Shown here one piece after another: positions 1-9,694 of a stretch of DNA of 64,000 nucleotides. Position 1 is the first letter of the stretch; each line of letters starts with the position of its first letter. Both the position numbers and the translations under genes were made by a program. The DNA is from Corynebacterium marinum DSM 44953 (lineage in GTDB: Bacteria > Actinomycetota > Actinomycetes > Mycobacteriales > Mycobacteriaceae): the NCBI RefSeq assembly GCF_000835165.1, contig NZ_CP007790.1:1426001-1490000 (forward strand), given 5' to 3'. The notes under the pieces are model-generated. The model saw only the letters and a list, made by a program, of their open reading frames with translations, did not search any database and was not told the DNA's origin.

Positions 1-681
1 CGCATCGGCGGTCATCTCCTTGACCTCGGGGCGCTTGTCGTCGAGGACGCGCAACGGGTTGATCTCCGCCCGGTGGCGGGTCTCCTCGTCCAAGGGAAGC
101 TGGAACAGGAACTCCTGCAGCTTCTGGCGGTACGCGGGCCGGCAGGTGTCGTCGCCGAGGCTGGTCAGCTCGAGGCGGAAGCCCGTCAGGCCGAGCGCAC
201 GGAAGGAACGGTCGGCCAGTGCGACGATCTCGGCGTCCAGCGCCGGGTCGTCGACGCCGATGGCCTCCACGCCGACCTGCTGGAGCTGGCGGTAGCGGCC
301 GGCCTGGGGGCGCTCGTAGCGGAAGAAGGGGCCGGCGTAGTTGAGCTTGACCGGCAGCTGCCCCCGGTCGAGGTTGTGCTCGATGACGGCGCGCATGACG
401 CCGGCGGTGCCCTCCGGACGCAGGGTGACGGATCGGTCGCCGCGGTCGGCGAAGGTGTACATCTCCTTGCTCACCACATCGGTGGACTCACCGACGCCGC
501 GGGCGAAGAGCGTGGTGTCCTCGAAGATGGGCAGCTCGATGTGCTGGAAGCCTGCCAGATGAGCCTGATGGATGAAGGTGTCCCGGACCTTGAGGAACAC
601 CGGGGACACCGGCGGGACGTAGTCCGGGACGCCCTTGGGCGCGGACAGGGCGGCAAACTTGGCGGGCTTCTTGTCAGTCAC
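1..681 (-). CDS. hisS: histidyl-tRNA synthetase, N-terminal part (runs off the window)
   Basis: Class II aminoacyl-tRNA synthetase that charges tRNA-His. The reverse strand is open from a GTG start at 681 to the first base of the window (227 codons). The protein begins [21 protein letters not shown]. The class II motif 1 region ([13 protein letters not shown]) and the motif 2 stretch with [13 protein letters not shown], which contacts ATP and the acceptor stem, are visible. The C-terminal half, including motif 3 and the anticodon-binding domain, lies outside. The metallo-hydrolase gene lies 15 bp upstream on the same strand and is probably co-transcribed. Confidence 0.95.
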   Translation of the reverse strand, partial: MTDKKPAKFAALSAPKGVPDYVPPVSPVFLKVRDTFIHQAHLAGFQHIELPIFEDTTLFARGVGESTDVVSKEMYTFADRGDRSVTLRPEGTAGVMRAVIEHNLDRGQLPVKLNYAGPFFRYERPQAGRYRQLQQVGVEAIGVDDPALDAEIVALADRSFRALGLTGFRLELTSLGDDTCRPAYRQKLQEFLFQLPLDEETRHRAEINPLRVLDDKRPEVKEMTADA

Positions 682-696
682 GGCTACCAACAGTAC

Positions 697-1338
697 TCAC
701 ATACCCAGCTGCAGCAGGAACGGGTTGGTCGCACGCTCCGCCCGCATGGAGGTGCCCGCCCCGTGGCCGGGGAAGAGCTGGAGGGAATCATCAAGCTCCC
801 ACACTGGACCACGGAGGGTGGCGTCCATCTGGGCGGGGTCGGAGCCGGCGAAATCCGTGCGCCCGATCGAGCCCTGGAAGATGACGTCGCCGGTGAAGGC
901 GAACTGCTCGTGCACCAGCAGACAGCTGCCCGGGGAATGGCCCGGCGCGTGCCTGACCTTCAGTTCGACCCCGGCGAGGGTGAGGTCCTGCCCGTCGTGG
1001 AGATCCCGGAGGTCGCGGACGGGGGTCATGTGCGCGGCGTCGAAAAGCACCTGCGAGCGCTGGGAGATGCCGTCCCCGCCGGCCAGCATGAACGCATCCT
1101 CCGGGTGGATGTGCACCGGGACGTCGTACTGCGCGGCCAGGGAGCCTGCGTCCCTGGTGTGGTCGATATGGCCGTGGGTGAGCACGACGGCGACGAGGCT
1201 GGCGGACGTCTCCGCCAGCGCCTTCTCGACCTGCCGGTGCGAGTGCATGCCGGGGTCCACGACGAACGCCTCCCCCTCGTGGGCGAGGACGTAGGTGTTC
1301 GTGTTGTAGGGGCCGGCGGCGAATCCGTGGAGCTGCAT
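697..1338 (-). CDS. MBL-fold metallo-hydrolase (glyoxalase II-like)
   Basis: A 213-residue cytoplasmic protein of the metallo-beta-lactamase superfamily. It starts MQLHGFAAGPYNTNTYVL and carries the signature THGHIDH at residues 54-60, followed by the further metal ligands HAPGHSPGSC, TGD and PGHG in the order expected for a binuclear zinc or iron site. This subgroup (YcbL/GloB-like) includes glyoxalase II and persulfide dioxygenase-type enzymes. The substrate cannot be read from the sequence. The open frame extends farther upstream, but ATG at 1338 is where family similarity begins. It sits directly upstream of hisS on the same strand, an arrangement conserved in corynebacteria. Confidence 0.85.
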   Translation of the reverse strand: MQLHGFAAGPYNTNTYVLAHEGEAFVVDPGMHSHRQVEKALAETSASLVAVVLTHGHIDHTRDAGSLAAQYDVPVHIHPEDAFMLAGGDGISQRSQVLFDAAHMTPVRDLRDLHDGQDLTLAGVELKVRHAPGHSPGSCLLVHEQFAFTGDVIFQGSIGRTDFAGSDPAQMDATLRGPVWELDDSLQLFPGHGAGTSMRAERATNPFLLQLGM

Positions 1339-1348
1339 GACGGGCAGT

Positions 1349-2008
1349 CTAGCTGCTCGCCCGGTGATACTCGTGGACGGTGTAACCGACCTCCGCGGAG
1401 GCGGGTCCGCCGGGTGCACCTGCCAGCTGGACATAGGGCAGGTGGCAGTCGTCGATGAGCATCCAGCCCTCCGCCCGGCCTGACTCGTCGCCGGAACGGG
1501 TGAGCGCGCCGGTGCTGTCGCGCAGCTGCGCGGCGAGCACGTCACCCTCCGTGCCGCGGAAGGAGATCACGTACGCGCCCTCGCCGCAGCCGGGCTGGCC
1601 GGCCGGGAACCAGTTCCCCTCCGGCCCGAGGATGATCTGCGGGCGGCTGCCCCGCCAGAGGGTCGACTCCCCCTCCCAGGTGCGGAACAGCTCGAACTGC
1701 GCGGAACCCCGGGACCACGCGTCGGGCGCCGGGGAGAGTTCCGGCCCCGAGCCGGCCTGGACACTGTTCATCGGTGCCGCCGCCAGAGCCGTGTTCACGG
1801 GGTCCGTCTTCTCCGCCACCGGGGAGGGGGTCGCCGCCGCCGCGTGGGCCGCCTGGGCCGTTCCGGCTGCCCCGCCGGGGCGCACCCCGAAAGTGTGCGG
1901 CGAGTCCGCGTCCCGCACCCCGAGGGTCGCCGCCGCGTACAGCCCGCCGGCGGAGGCCGCGATGACGGCGGCAAGTGCGAAGGGGGTGGACCGCAGGAAG
2001 CGGGGCAT
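1349..2008 (-). CDS. hypothetical exported or membrane-anchored protein
   Basis: A 219-residue protein with an N-terminal hydrophobic segment (FALAAVIAASAGGLYAAATL, about residues 10-29) acting as signal anchor or signal peptide. An Ala/Pro-rich low-complexity linker follows to about residue 95, then a compact C-terminal domain with two cysteines (QPGCGEG and DDCHLPYV) that could form a disulfide outside the cell. No family is recognised. It lies 10 bp upstream of the MBL hydrolase on the same strand, so it may head the hydrolase-hisS transcript. Confidence 0.7.
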   Translation of the reverse strand: MPRFLRSTPFALAAVIAASAGGLYAAATLGVRDADSPHTFGVRPGGAAGTAQAAHAAAATPSPVAEKTDPVNTALAAAPMNSVQAGSGPELSPAPDAWSRGSAQFELFRTWEGESTLWRGSRPQIILGPEGNWFPAGQPGCGEGAYVISFRGTEGDVLAAQLRDSTGALTRSGDESGRAEGWMLIDDCHLPYVQLAGAPGGPASAEVGYTVHEYHRASS

Positions 2009-2124
2009 GAACTCTCCTGGTGGAACGTAGGGGCGGAAGACCCGTACATCATGGCAGACCGGGGGCAGACGGCGGAAAGCCCCGGCTACCGTCGAGGGGA
2101 GCCGGGGCGCTGAGGTGGAGGGGT

Positions 2125-2622
2125 TTAGTGCAGGGCGTTGACGGCGGCGTCGTAATCCGGCTCGGTGGTGATCTCGTCGACGAGCTGGGTGTAGATGACC
2201 TTGCCGTCCTCGTCCGCGACGATGACGGCGCGGGCCAGCAGGCCCTTGAGCGGGGAGCCCTCGAGGGTCAGGCCGTAGTCCTCGCCGAAAGTGGAGCGGA
2301 AGACCGAGCCAGCGGTGACGTTCTCGATGCCCTCTGCCGAGCAGAAGCGGTCGTGGGCGAAGGGCAGGTCGTGGGAGACACCGAGGACCACGGTGTTGTC
2401 CAGGGCGGTTGCGCGCTCGTTGAACTCGCGGACCGAGGCCGCGCAGACGCCGGTGTCCAGCGACGGGAAGATGTTGAGGACGACGCGCTTGCCCGCGAAA
2501 TCCGCCGGGGTGATCTCGGCCAGGTCGGTGCCGACGATGGTGAAGTCCGGCAGCTGCTCGCCGACGGCGGGAAGATCCCCGGAGGTGGTGGTGGGTTCGT
2601 TCTTGAAGGTTACGTTTGCCAT
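2125..2622 (-). CDS. tpx: thiol peroxidase (atypical 2-Cys peroxiredoxin)
   Basis: Tpx reduces H2O2 and alkyl hydroperoxides using thioredoxin. The 165-residue length is typical. The peroxidatic cysteine is C60 in [17 protein letters not shown] and the resolving cysteine is C94 in HDRFCSAEG, the spacing characteristic of the Tpx subgroup. The catalytic Thr (T57) precedes C60 by three residues. The start ATG at 2622 gives [10 protein letters not shown], the normal family N-terminus. The gene is divergent from the adjacent cyclophilin gene, with about 100 bp between them for both promoters. Confidence 0.96.
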   Translation of the reverse strand: MANVTFKNEPTTTSGDLPAVGEQLPDFTIVGTDLAEITPADFAGKRVVLNIFPSLDTGVCAASVREFNERATALDNTVVLGVSHDLPFAHDRFCSAEGIENVTAGSVFRSTFGEDYGLTLEGSPLKGLLARAVIVADEDGKVIYTQLVDEITTEPDYDAAVNALH

Positions 2623-2721
2623 GCCCCCAGGGTAGAGATGTTCACCACACCGTGCCAGGGACAAGGGGCGCACACTAGACTGACGGACCGACATACCCGC
2701 CGACGACAGGAAGAGCCTACG

Positions 2722-3567
2722 GTGACCGACAACAGGAAACGTGGCGAGGAATCCCTCGCCAAGCTTGAGCGCGAACTGAAATCCCGCGACCGCGCCGAGA
2801 AGTCCCGCCCGGTGAAGATCGCGGCGGCGGCCGCCGCCGCCATCCTGCTGATTGTCGGCGGAATCTGGTTCCTCGCCTCCCGCGACAGCGGCGAGGAGAT
2901 CACCGCCTCCGACGAGACCACCACCAGCGCGGAGGCTCCCACCGTCGAGCCGCTGGCCATGACGCGTGCGACCGCGCTGCCCGACACCGTCACCTGTGAA
3001 TACCCGGAGGCGGGCGAGGCCTCGCGCGAGATCTCCACCCCGCCCACCGACGACGTGTCCGCCACCGGCACCGTCAACGTCACCCTCAACACCGGCCAGG
3101 GCCCCATCGGCATGGAGCTCGACCGCACCGTCGCCCCCTGCACCGTCAACGCCGTCGAGCACTTCGCCGACGAAGGCTTCTACGACGACACCGTCTGCCA
3201 CCGCCTGACCACCTCCGGCATCTTCGTCCTGCAGTGCGGCGACCCGTCCGGCACTGGCGCCGGCGGCCCCGGCTTCCAGTTCGCCAACGAGTACCCCACC
3301 GACGAGCTCACCGAGCCCTCCGCCACCCCGGTGATCTACCCGCGCGGTTCCATCGCCATGGCGAACGCCGGCGCTGACACCAACGGCTCGCAGTTCTTCC
3401 TCAACTACCAGGATTCCCCGCTCGCCCCGGACTACACCTACTTCGGCCAGATCTCCGAGGAGGGCCTGGCCACCCTCGACCAGATCGCGGCGACCGGGGT
3501 CGAGGGCGGCGCCGCCGACGGCGCCCCGGCCGAGGAGGTCCGCATCGAGACCGCCACCGTCGGCTAA
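2722..3567 (+). CDS. membrane-anchored cyclophilin-type peptidyl-prolyl isomerase
   Basis: A 281-residue PPIase that should act outside the membrane on exported proteins. The GTG start gives a short charged N-terminus (residues 1-30), one transmembrane segment (about 31-52, [20 protein letters not shown]) and an acidic Thr/Ser linker. The cyclophilin domain starts near residue 115 ([19 protein letters not shown]) and includes [18 protein letters not shown] and YTYFGQI. The arginine usually found in the FHR motif is kept here as CHRL. A strong hairpin terminator follows the stop. Its position near hisS and rel matches other corynebacteria. Confidence 0.9.
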   Translation: MTDNRKRGEESLAKLERELKSRDRAEKSRPVKIAAAAAAAILLIVGGIWFLASRDSGEEITASDETTTSAEAPTVEPLAMTRATALPDTVTCEYPEAGEASREISTPPTDDVSATGTVNVTLNTGQGPIGMELDRTVAPCTVNAVEHFADEGFYDDTVCHRLTTSGIFVLQCGDPSGTGAGGPGFQFANEYPTDELTEPSATPVIYPRGSIAMANAGADTNGSQFFLNYQDSPLAPDYTYFGQISEEGLATLDQIAATGVEGGAADGAPAEEVRIETATVG

Positions 3568-3586
3568 CTGCTTGTCGACGCCTCCC

Positions 3587-3624
3587 CAGCGCCCCGGCCC
3601 GCCCCAGGCCGGGGCGCTGCCGTT
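3587..3624 (+). terminator. intrinsic terminator after the cyclophilin gene
   Basis: A perfect 13-bp inverted repeat (cagcgccccggcc at 3587-3599 with ggccggggcgctg at 3607-3619) and a short T-rich tail, 20 bp after the stop codon. Confidence 0.8.
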
Positions 3625-3639
3625 TGTGTCACAAATCAG

Positions 3640-3668
3640 TTGCACGCTTGCCGCGGACGTTATATGGT
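3640..3668 (+). promoter_or_regulatory. probable sigma-A promoter for the small secreted protein
   Basis: TTGCAC at 3640-3645 and TATGGT at 3663-3668 with a 17-bp spacer, followed by about 40 bp to the ATG at 3713. The upstream terminator makes this gene a stand-alone unit. Confidence 0.5.
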
Positions 3669-3712
3669 GACTGCAGTTCACCGCCCCTCTCTGTCGAAGA
3701 ACAGGTACCCCC

Positions 3713-4018
3713 ATGAAGCTCTTCTCGCGCAAGGCCATCGCCGCCGTCGCCACCACCGTCGCTCTGACCACCGCAGGCCTGTCCGCCCCGGCCTTCGCTG
3801 AGGATCTCGACGCAGGCCAGGACAAGTCCAGCGTCTCCACCATCTTCGATGGCTCCTCCGACATCTCGGCGGGCGACGACAGCGATGAGGACCTTGAAGA
3901 AGGCGAGGAGAGCTCCTCCAAGGACCCGAACCAGATCAAGTCCTGGATCGGCGTCTTCACCGCCGTCGTCGGCGCCCTGTCCGCCGCCTTCGTCTTCGTG
4001 CAGCGTCTCACCGCCTAA
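3713..4018 (+). CDS. small exported acidic protein with C-terminal hydrophobic segment
   Basis: A 101-residue protein. Residues 1-29 are a classical Sec signal peptide ending SAPAFAED (cleavage after AFA). The mature part is very acidic and Ser-rich ([17 protein letters not shown]). It ends with a hydrophobic stretch, about residues 80-97 ([19 protein letters not shown]). This layout, a tiny acidic secreted protein with a hydrophobic helix, resembles cell-envelope peptides of corynebacteria, but it is not a recognisable PorA/PorH. It has its own promoter and terminator. Confidence 0.75.
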   Translation: MKLFSRKAIAAVATTVALTTAGLSAPAFAEDLDAGQDKSSVSTIFDGSSDISAGDDSDEDLEEGEESSSKDPNQIKSWIGVFTAVVGALSAAFVFVQRLTA

Positions 4019-4042
4019 GAACCACCGGCACGCGCCGAGGTG

Positions 4043-4081
4043 AACGGGCCGCCATCCCCACGACGGGGTTGGCGGCCCGTT
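4043..4081. terminator. hairpin between convergent genes
   Basis: The inverted repeat aacgggccgcc (4043-4053) and ggcggcccgtt (4071-4081) sits between the end of the small secreted protein gene and the end of the DUF421 gene. It can serve both strands. Confidence 0.65.
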
Positions 4082-4087
4082 CCGCGT

Positions 4088-4612
4088 TCAGGCCCGCTTC
4101 AGTCCCCGGAGAACCTCGGGGTCGAGCGGCTGGCCGGTCCGGATCACCGACATGGTCCCGGTCGGCTCCAGGATCATGGCCTGCACCTGGCTCAGCGAAC
4201 CCAGCCCGGACCTGCGCAACGAGGAGTACACGTCGGTCCGGCTGATGTGAGCCGAACGCATCGCGCCGGGGAGCATCTCCCCGTCGAGCACCACCAGGAC
4301 GGGTTGTCTGCTCAGCCCCCTCCCCCACCCCGTGAAGCGGCGCAGCGTGCCGAACGCCGCCTCGAGGATCATGAGCGTGGCCAGTCCGACGAGCCCCGCC
4401 GCCAGGGTCGGCGGGTGCCCCAGGATCACGCGCCCCCCGACCGCCCCGAACATGAGCACCACAACCGCATCCGATGCGGTCAACGACATGAGCACCCGGG
4501 TGCCGAATACTTTCGCCAGCACCATGAACCCGAGGTAGATTCCCGCCGCCGCCGCGATGATGACCGGGATGCGCCACGGCTCGATGAGCAGTTCCTCCAG
4601 GAAACGTTCCAC
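4088..4612 (-). CDS. DUF421 (YetF-like) membrane protein
   Basis: A 174-residue protein with about three transmembrane helices in residues 12-95 (PVIIAAAAGIYLGFMVLAKV; DAVVVLMFGAVGGRVI; AAGLVGLATLMILEAAFG). A cytosolic DUF421 domain follows with the typical VLVVLDGEMLPGAMRSAHISRTDVYSSLR segment. Family members (Bacillus YetF/YdfS type) have been linked to spore and membrane functions, but the biochemical role is unknown. The gene stands alone between two hairpins. Confidence 0.85.
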   Translation of the reverse strand: MERFLEELLIEPWRIPVIIAAAAGIYLGFMVLAKVFGTRVLMSLTASDAVVVLMFGAVGGRVILGHPPTLAAGLVGLATLMILEAAFGTLRRFTGWGRGLSRQPVLVVLDGEMLPGAMRSAHISRTDVYSSLRRSGLGSLSQVQAMILEPTGTMSVIRTGQPLDPEVLRGLKRA

Positions 4613-4639
4613 GCCACCCCACCTTAGTCAGCGCAGGCG

Positions 4640-4673
4640 AAAGGCCGGGCACCGCTGGCTGCGGCGCCCGGCC
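4640..4673 (-). terminator. intrinsic terminator after the nucleotidase gene
   Basis: The stem ggccgggc (4643-4650) and gcccggcc (4666-4673) is followed on the reverse strand by a short T run. It lies 28 bp past the stop of the nucleotidase gene. Confidence 0.6.
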
Positions 4674-4700
4674 CCGGACGGCTGGTTCAGTTGAGAGCGG

Positions 4701-6611
4701 TTAGAAGGAGCTGCCCACAGATTCCGGGAGAAAGGTGGAGGAGCCGAAGAGGCCGGATTCGGCCGGTTCCGTCGCCTGCTTCGCCGGGACAGCTACACGG
4801 GTGCCTGCGTCGGTGCTGATCACGAAGCCCTCGCCGGTGTAGTCCGCCGGGACGGTGATCTCGACGGTGGCGGTGCCGTGCGTGCCCAGACCGGCCGGGA
4901 TGGCGGATAAGGTGTTGTCGATGTCGGCGGTGACGATCGTGTCGCCGATCGCGACGGTCACAGTCTCGGCCATCGGCTCTCCTGCGTTGGAGTAGTTCAG
5001 GGAAGCCAGCTCCAGGGTGACGGTTTCGCCCGGGGCGATGTCGCCGTTGACGGTCACCGCGACGTCCGCCTGATCTGCGCGCGGAGCGACCGACTCGTTG
5101 GTCTTCAGGTAGTCGATGAGCGACTGGACGTCCATGTAGCCGACCTTGAGAATTCCGCGCACATCGGCGGGATCGATGAGCTCGTCGCCGCCCTCGAGGA
5201 GGAAGGTGGAGGCGGCGATGCGGTAGTCCGCGGAGGGGTCGATCGGTTCACCATTGAGGTGGGCGCCGATGATGCGGTTGCCCTGCTCCGCAGAAGGATC
5301 ATAGGAGTAGGTGAAACCGTCGGAGAAGCCGAGTGCCAGACGCGGGCGCTCACCCCCGCTCTTCCACTGCTTCTCCAGGGTGTCGAGGATCGCCTGGCCG
5401 CTCATGGTGGCGACGGAAACCTCGTTGCCGAAGGGCTGGACGGTGTAGACGTCCGCGTAGGAGACATTCCCGGCCGGCAGGTCCGCCCGGACACCGCCCG
5501 CGTTCATGAAACCGATGTCCACGGGCTCACCCAGCAGGTCCGTAAGGGAGGCGCGCTGCGCCTCGGCGATGAGGTGGTTGAGGGTGGACTCGACGCCGCG
5601 GTTGGAACCGGGGGCGGCACCGTCGTTGCTGCCCCGGTAGAAGGAGTGGCCGATCTCGGCGACGATCTCCTCGCCGACCGCATCCGCCTGGGCCTGAGCG
5701 GTCTCGACGATGCCGGCGACGGTGGCGTCGGGGACGACACCCATGCCGGCCGCACGGTCGTAGCCGTACTGCTCGATGGTGACGGACTCGACCTCGCCGG
5801 TCACCTTGTTGAAGGTGAAGTCCACGTCGGTGAGGAGCTTGCCGTACTCGAGGGACTGCGCGAAGGGTACGGAGGCGTCAGCGTCCGTGTATGTCACGTG
5901 GGAGTCGCCGCCGAAGAGGAAGTCGACGTAGTCGGCGTCGAAGCCGTCGGCGTAGACGGCGGCGTCCTCGTGGAAGAGGGAGATGACCACGTCGGCCGTG
6001 CCGGATTCCTTCAGTTCCCGCGCCACCTGGTTGGTCTCGGCGACCGGGTCGCGGAACTCCAGGCCCACGATGCCGGCCGGGGAGACCTTGCTGGCGGTGG
6101 AGGTGGCGACGGTGCCCACGAACGCGATCTTCACACCGTTGCGCTCCTCGATGCGGTACGGCTCGAGCAGACGGGTGCCGTCGGCCCGGTAGACGTTGGC
6201 GCCCAGGATCGGGAACTGGGAGTCCTCGACGATACGGTCCAGCAGGTCGTCCTGGCCCTGGTCGAACTCGTGGTTGCCCACGGCGGAGGCGTCGACGCCG
6301 GCGGCGTTGAGGAAGTCGGTGGTGTACATGTCATTGGTGATCGCGGAGATGAAGGCCGAGCCGCCGACGTTGTCACCGGAGGTGGTGAAGATGTTCTCCT
6401 CACCGTTGATCTCGTCGTTGAGGCCGGTCAGCAGGGCTGCGCCCATCTCCTTGTTGTAGGAGTCCGCCGCGAGGCGGCCGTGGAAGTCGGTGATGTTGGA
6501 CACGGAGAACTCCACCACGTCCTGGGCGGTGGCGACCGGGGCAAGGCCCAGTGCGAGTGCGGTGGTGGCCGTGGCCGCGATGAGGCGGCCCATGCGGCGG
6601 AGGGAAGTCAC
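4701..6611 (-). CDS. secreted 5'-nucleotidase / 2',3'-cyclic phosphodiesterase (UshA family)
   Basis: A 636-residue exported metallophosphoesterase that releases phosphate and nucleosides from extracellular nucleotides. The GTG start at 6611 is preceded by AGGAGA at a good distance and opens a signal peptide (IAATATTALALGLAPVATAQ). The metallophosphatase domain shows NITDFHGRL, TTSGDNVGGSA, GNHEFDQGQ and FGGDSHV, which are the metal ligand blocks. The C-terminal nucleotidase domain spans about residues 300-490 (GFMNAGGVRADL, TVQPFGNEV). A beta-rich tail of about 120 residues follows. No LPXTG or hydrophobic anchor is evident, so it is likely released. Confidence 0.9.
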   Translation of the reverse strand: MTSLRRMGRLIAATATTALALGLAPVATAQDVVEFSVSNITDFHGRLAADSYNKEMGAALLTGLNDEINGEENIFTTSGDNVGGSAFISAITNDMYTTDFLNAAGVDASAVGNHEFDQGQDDLLDRIVEDSQFPILGANVYRADGTRLLEPYRIEERNGVKIAFVGTVATSTASKVSPAGIVGLEFRDPVAETNQVARELKESGTADVVISLFHEDAAVYADGFDADYVDFLFGGDSHVTYTDADASVPFAQSLEYGKLLTDVDFTFNKVTGEVESVTIEQYGYDRAAGMGVVPDATVAGIVETAQAQADAVGEEIVAEIGHSFYRGSNDGAAPGSNRGVESTLNHLIAEAQRASLTDLLGEPVDIGFMNAGGVRADLPAGNVSYADVYTVQPFGNEVSVATMSGQAILDTLEKQWKSGGERPRLALGFSDGFTYSYDPSAEQGNRIIGAHLNGEPIDPSADYRIAASTFLLEGGDELIDPADVRGILKVGYMDVQSLIDYLKTNESVAPRADQADVAVTVNGDIAPGETVTLELASLNYSNAGEPMAETVTVAIGDTIVTADIDNTLSAIPAGLGTHGTATVEITVPADYTGEGFVISTDAGTRVAVPAKQATEPAESGLFGSSTFLPESVGSSF

Positions 6612-6793
6612 GTGGAATCTCCTGGAGTAACTAATGAGGGAAACTGAACAGAAGTAGGTATAACCTCCTGCCCCCCTTATCGCAGCATGAGATTTCGCTG
6701 TGAACTGCGCTTTCACCTGAGACCCGTCAAGAGTTCACCCCGGCGCTACCTGCGCAGGTATTACTTTTCACTTTGGCCACCGCACGGCAACGG

Positions 6794-6831
6794 AAAACCA
6801 CCCCCGCACGTGTGAGCTCTGGTGGGGGTGG
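6794..6831 (-). terminator. intrinsic terminator of the rel transcript
   Basis: The stem ccaccccc (6798-6805) and gggggtgg (6824-6831) is followed on the reverse strand by four T (6794-6797). It lies 20 bp past the rel stop codon. Confidence 0.75.
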
Positions 6832-6851
6832 TGTGAAAGGAGTGAATACCG

Positions 6852-9137
6852 TCAGGCGGTGACGCGGTAGACGTCGAAGACTCCCTCGGTGTTGCGCAGC
6901 GTGGTGATCAGCTGTCCCAGCTGCTTGGTGTCGGACACCGAGAACGTCATGCGGATCATCGCGATATGGTCGTCGGAGGACTGCGAACTCATCGACATCA
7001 CCGACAGCTTCTGCTCGCTGAACACGCGGGTGATCTCGAACAGCAGCCCCTGGCGGTCGAGCGCCTCGACCTGGAGCGTCGCGGCGAAGGCCCCGCCGGG
7101 GACGCCGCCTTCGGTCCACGCCACATGGACCATCCGCTCCGGCTCCTGCTGCAGCTTCTCCGTGTTCGTGCAGTCCGCGCGGTGGACCGAGACTCCCCCG
7201 CCGCGGGTGACGAAACCGAAGATCTCATCCCCCGGCACCGGCTGGCAGCACTTGGCCATCTTCGCCATGACGTCGGGGCTGCCCTCGACGAGCACTCCTG
7301 TGCCCGACTCCGAATCCGCGGCGCGGGCCCGGGAGCTGATGATCTCCGAGAACGGGGTGCGCGCGGCGAGGGCGTCGACGGCATCGTCCTGGTCCCCGAA
7401 GATCGCCATGAGCTGGTTCGCCACATGCTGCGCGGAAACGTGGCCCGCACCGATCGCGGTGTAGAGGGCGTCGACGTCCGGGTAGTGCAGCTGGGTCGCC
7501 ACCGCCTTCATGGACTGCGCGGTGAACAGACGGTGCATGGGCAGGCCGCCGCGCTGGACCTCGGCTGCGAGTGCGTCGCGGCCGGCATCGAGGTGTTCTT
7601 CGCGCATCTCCTTGGCGAACCACTGGCGGATCTTCGCCTTCGCCCGCGGAGAGACGACGAAATCCTGCCAGTCCCGGGAGGGGCCGGCGTTCTGGTCCTT
7701 CGAGGTGAAGATCTCGACCCGGTCGCCGGACTTCAGGGGCGACTCGAGGGCGACCAGTTTGCCGTTGACTTTGGCGCCGATGCAGCGGTGGCCGACTTCC
7801 GTGTGCACGGCGTAGGCGAAGTCCACCGGGGTGGACTCGGCCGGCAGGTTGACCACGTCGCCTTTGGGGGTGAACGCGAAGATCTGCTTGGCGGTGAGGT
7901 CGTAGCGCAGGGAGTCGAGGAACTCGTTGGGGTCCGCGGCCTCCTTCTGCCAGTCCAGCAGCTGACGCATCCACGCCATCTGGTCGACCTCGTCGCGGTC
8001 GCCCTTGTGGGAACCCTTGGTCTCCTTGTAGCGCCAGTGCGCGGCGACGCCGAACTCGGCGTTGAAGTGCATCTCGTGGGTGCGCACCTGCACCTCCAGC
8101 GGCCGGCCCTGCAACGCCATCACCGTGGTGTGCAGCGACTGGTAGACGCCGAAGCGCGGGGAGGAGATGTAGTCCTTGAATCTGCCCGGCAGCGCCGAGA
8201 ACAGCGAGTGGACGACACCGATGGCCGCGTAGCAGTTGTTGATGTTGTCCACCAGGATGCGGATGCCCACGAGGTCGAAGATCTCGTCGAAGTCGCGGCC
8301 CCGCACGATCATCTTCTGGTAGATCGACCAGTAGTGCTTCGGCCGCCCCATCACCTCGGCCTCGATGTTGTTCTCCCGCAGCGCCGAGGTCACCTGCTCG
8401 ATGATCTCCTTCAGGGCCCGGTCGCGGGAAGGCGCCCGGTCCGCGACGAGACGCACGATCTCGTCGTATTTCTTCGGGTACAGAATGGCGAAGGAGAGGT
8501 CCTCCAGCTCCCACTTCACGCTCGCCATGCCCAGGCGGTGCGCCAGCGGGGCGATGACCTCGAGTGTCTGCCTGGCCTTCTTCGCCTGTTTCTCCGGGGG
8601 CAGGAAACGCATCGTGCGCATGTTGTGGAGGCGGTCGGCGACCTTGATCACCAGGACCCGGGGGTCCTCCGCCATAGCGACGATCATCTTGCGGATGGTC
8701 TCCGCCTCGGCGGCCGCACCGAGGGCCACCTTGTCGAGCTTGGTCACCCCGTCGACGAGCCTCGCGACCTCGGCCCCGAACTCCTCGGTGAGCTGGTCCA
8801 GGGAGTAGTCGGTGTCCTCCACCGTATCGTGCAGGAGCGCTGCGACGAGGGTGGTGGTGTCCATGCCGATCTCCGCGGCGATGGTGGCCACCGCCAACGG
8901 GTGGGTGATGTAGGGGTCGCCGGACTTGCGGATGACCCCCTCGTGCAGACGCTCGGCGGTCTCGTAGGCGCGGGAGAGCACCTCGGCGTCGGCACGCGGG
9001 TGGAACTGGCGGTGGATGGACAGCAACGGGTCGAGCACCGGGTTCGCCTTCGCCCGGGTTCCGGTCAGGCTCCGCGCCAGTCGGGCCGACATGCTGCGCA
9101 CGCCGACGTTGGAACGCGGGCGGGAACGGTCGGTCAT
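6852..9137 (-). CDS. rel: bifunctional (p)ppGpp synthetase/hydrolase
   Basis: RelA/SpoT homologue of 761 residues, the single long Rel enzyme of Actinobacteria. It makes and degrades the stringent-response alarmone. Domains in order: HD hydrolase ([13 protein letters not shown] at residues 103-104, intact); synthetase ([31 protein letters not shown]); TGS ([14 protein letters not shown]); zinc-finger-like [10 protein letters not shown] block; and a C-terminal ACT domain ([16 protein letters not shown]). Both active sites look intact. It overlaps apt by 4 bp (ATGA), indicating translational coupling in an apt-rel operon known from C. glutamicum. Confidence 0.97.
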   Translation of the reverse strand: MTDRSRPRSNVGVRSMSARLARSLTGTRAKANPVLDPLLSIHRQFHPRADAEVLSRAYETAERLHEGVIRKSGDPYITHPLAVATIAAEIGMDTTTLVAALLHDTVEDTDYSLDQLTEEFGAEVARLVDGVTKLDKVALGAAAEAETIRKMIVAMAEDPRVLVIKVADRLHNMRTMRFLPPEKQAKKARQTLEVIAPLAHRLGMASVKWELEDLSFAILYPKKYDEIVRLVADRAPSRDRALKEIIEQVTSALRENNIEAEVMGRPKHYWSIYQKMIVRGRDFDEIFDLVGIRILVDNINNCYAAIGVVHSLFSALPGRFKDYISSPRFGVYQSLHTTVMALQGRPLEVQVRTHEMHFNAEFGVAAHWRYKETKGSHKGDRDEVDQMAWMRQLLDWQKEAADPNEFLDSLRYDLTAKQIFAFTPKGDVVNLPAESTPVDFAYAVHTEVGHRCIGAKVNGKLVALESPLKSGDRVEIFTSKDQNAGPSRDWQDFVVSPRAKAKIRQWFAKEMREEHLDAGRDALAAEVQRGGLPMHRLFTAQSMKAVATQLHYPDVDALYTAIGAGHVSAQHVANQLMAIFGDQDDAVDALAARTPFSEIISSRARAADSESGTGVLVEGSPDVMAKMAKCCQPVPGDEIFGFVTRGGGVSVHRADCTNTEKLQQEPERMVHVAWTEGGVPGGAFAATLQVEALDRQGLLFEITRVFSEQKLSVMSMSSQSSDDHIAMIRMTFSVSDTKQLGQLITTLRNTEGVFDVYRVTA

Positions 9138-9694
9138 TCGTTGATCACCACCAGCGGAAGATCACGGAGGCGGTCGCGGCCGCCGAGTTCCGGGACCTCG
9201 AGCACGACGACGTTGCCGACGACCTCGCCGCCGGCATGCTCGATGAGTCCGCGGGCGGCGATGAGGGTTCCGCCGGTCGCGAGCACGTCGTCGACGAGCA
9301 CGACCTTGACGCCGTGCACGTCCTGCCCGTCCTCCGGGATCTCCAGCGCGGCGGTGCCGTACTCGAGGGCGTACTCCTCGGTGATCACCGGGGGCGGCAG
9401 CTTGCCGCGCTTGCGGATCGCCAGGATACCCAGGCCCAGGTTGTAGGCCACGGCCGAACCGAGGAGGAAACCGCGGGCGTCGAGGCCGCCGATCATCTCG
9501 GCGCCGAGGGCGCGGCAGGCGTCGGACAGCTCGTCGACGACGATCTGGAACGCATCCGCGTCGGCGAGGACGGGGGTGAGGTCCTCGAACAGGACGCCCT
9601 CCTCCGGCCAGTCCTGCACGTAACGGATCTTGTCGGCGAGCGCCTCGCGGGCGCTGTCGTACGTGCCGGTTCGCTTCGGCGTCTTGTTAAGCAC
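9134..9694 (-). CDS. apt: adenine phosphoribosyltransferase
   Basis: Converts adenine and PRPP to AMP in purine salvage. It has 186 residues and starts with GTG at 9694. The PRPP-binding signature [14 protein letters not shown] is near residues 130-143, and the adenine-side loop [14 protein letters not shown] is present. The start overlaps the end of the upstream lipoprotein gene by 8 bp and the end overlaps rel by 4 bp, so dciAE-like, apt and rel form one tightly packed unit. This order is also known in C. glutamicum. Confidence 0.96.
   Translation of the reverse strand: MLNKTPKRTGTYDSAREALADKIRYVQDWPEEGVLFEDLTPVLADADAFQIVVDELSDACRALGAEMIGGLDARGFLLGSAVAYNLGLGILAIRKRGKLPPPVITEEYALEYGTAALEIPEDGQDVHGVKVVLVDDVLATGGTLIAARGLIEHAGGEVVGNVVVLEVPELGGRDRLRDLPLVVINE

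Noticed and set aside
5259..6647. A 462-codon plus-strand open frame opposite the nucleotidase gene
   Set aside because: Antisense shadow produced by GC-rich codon bias; Val/Gly/Asp-rich with no domain, while the reverse strand holds a full nucleotidase.
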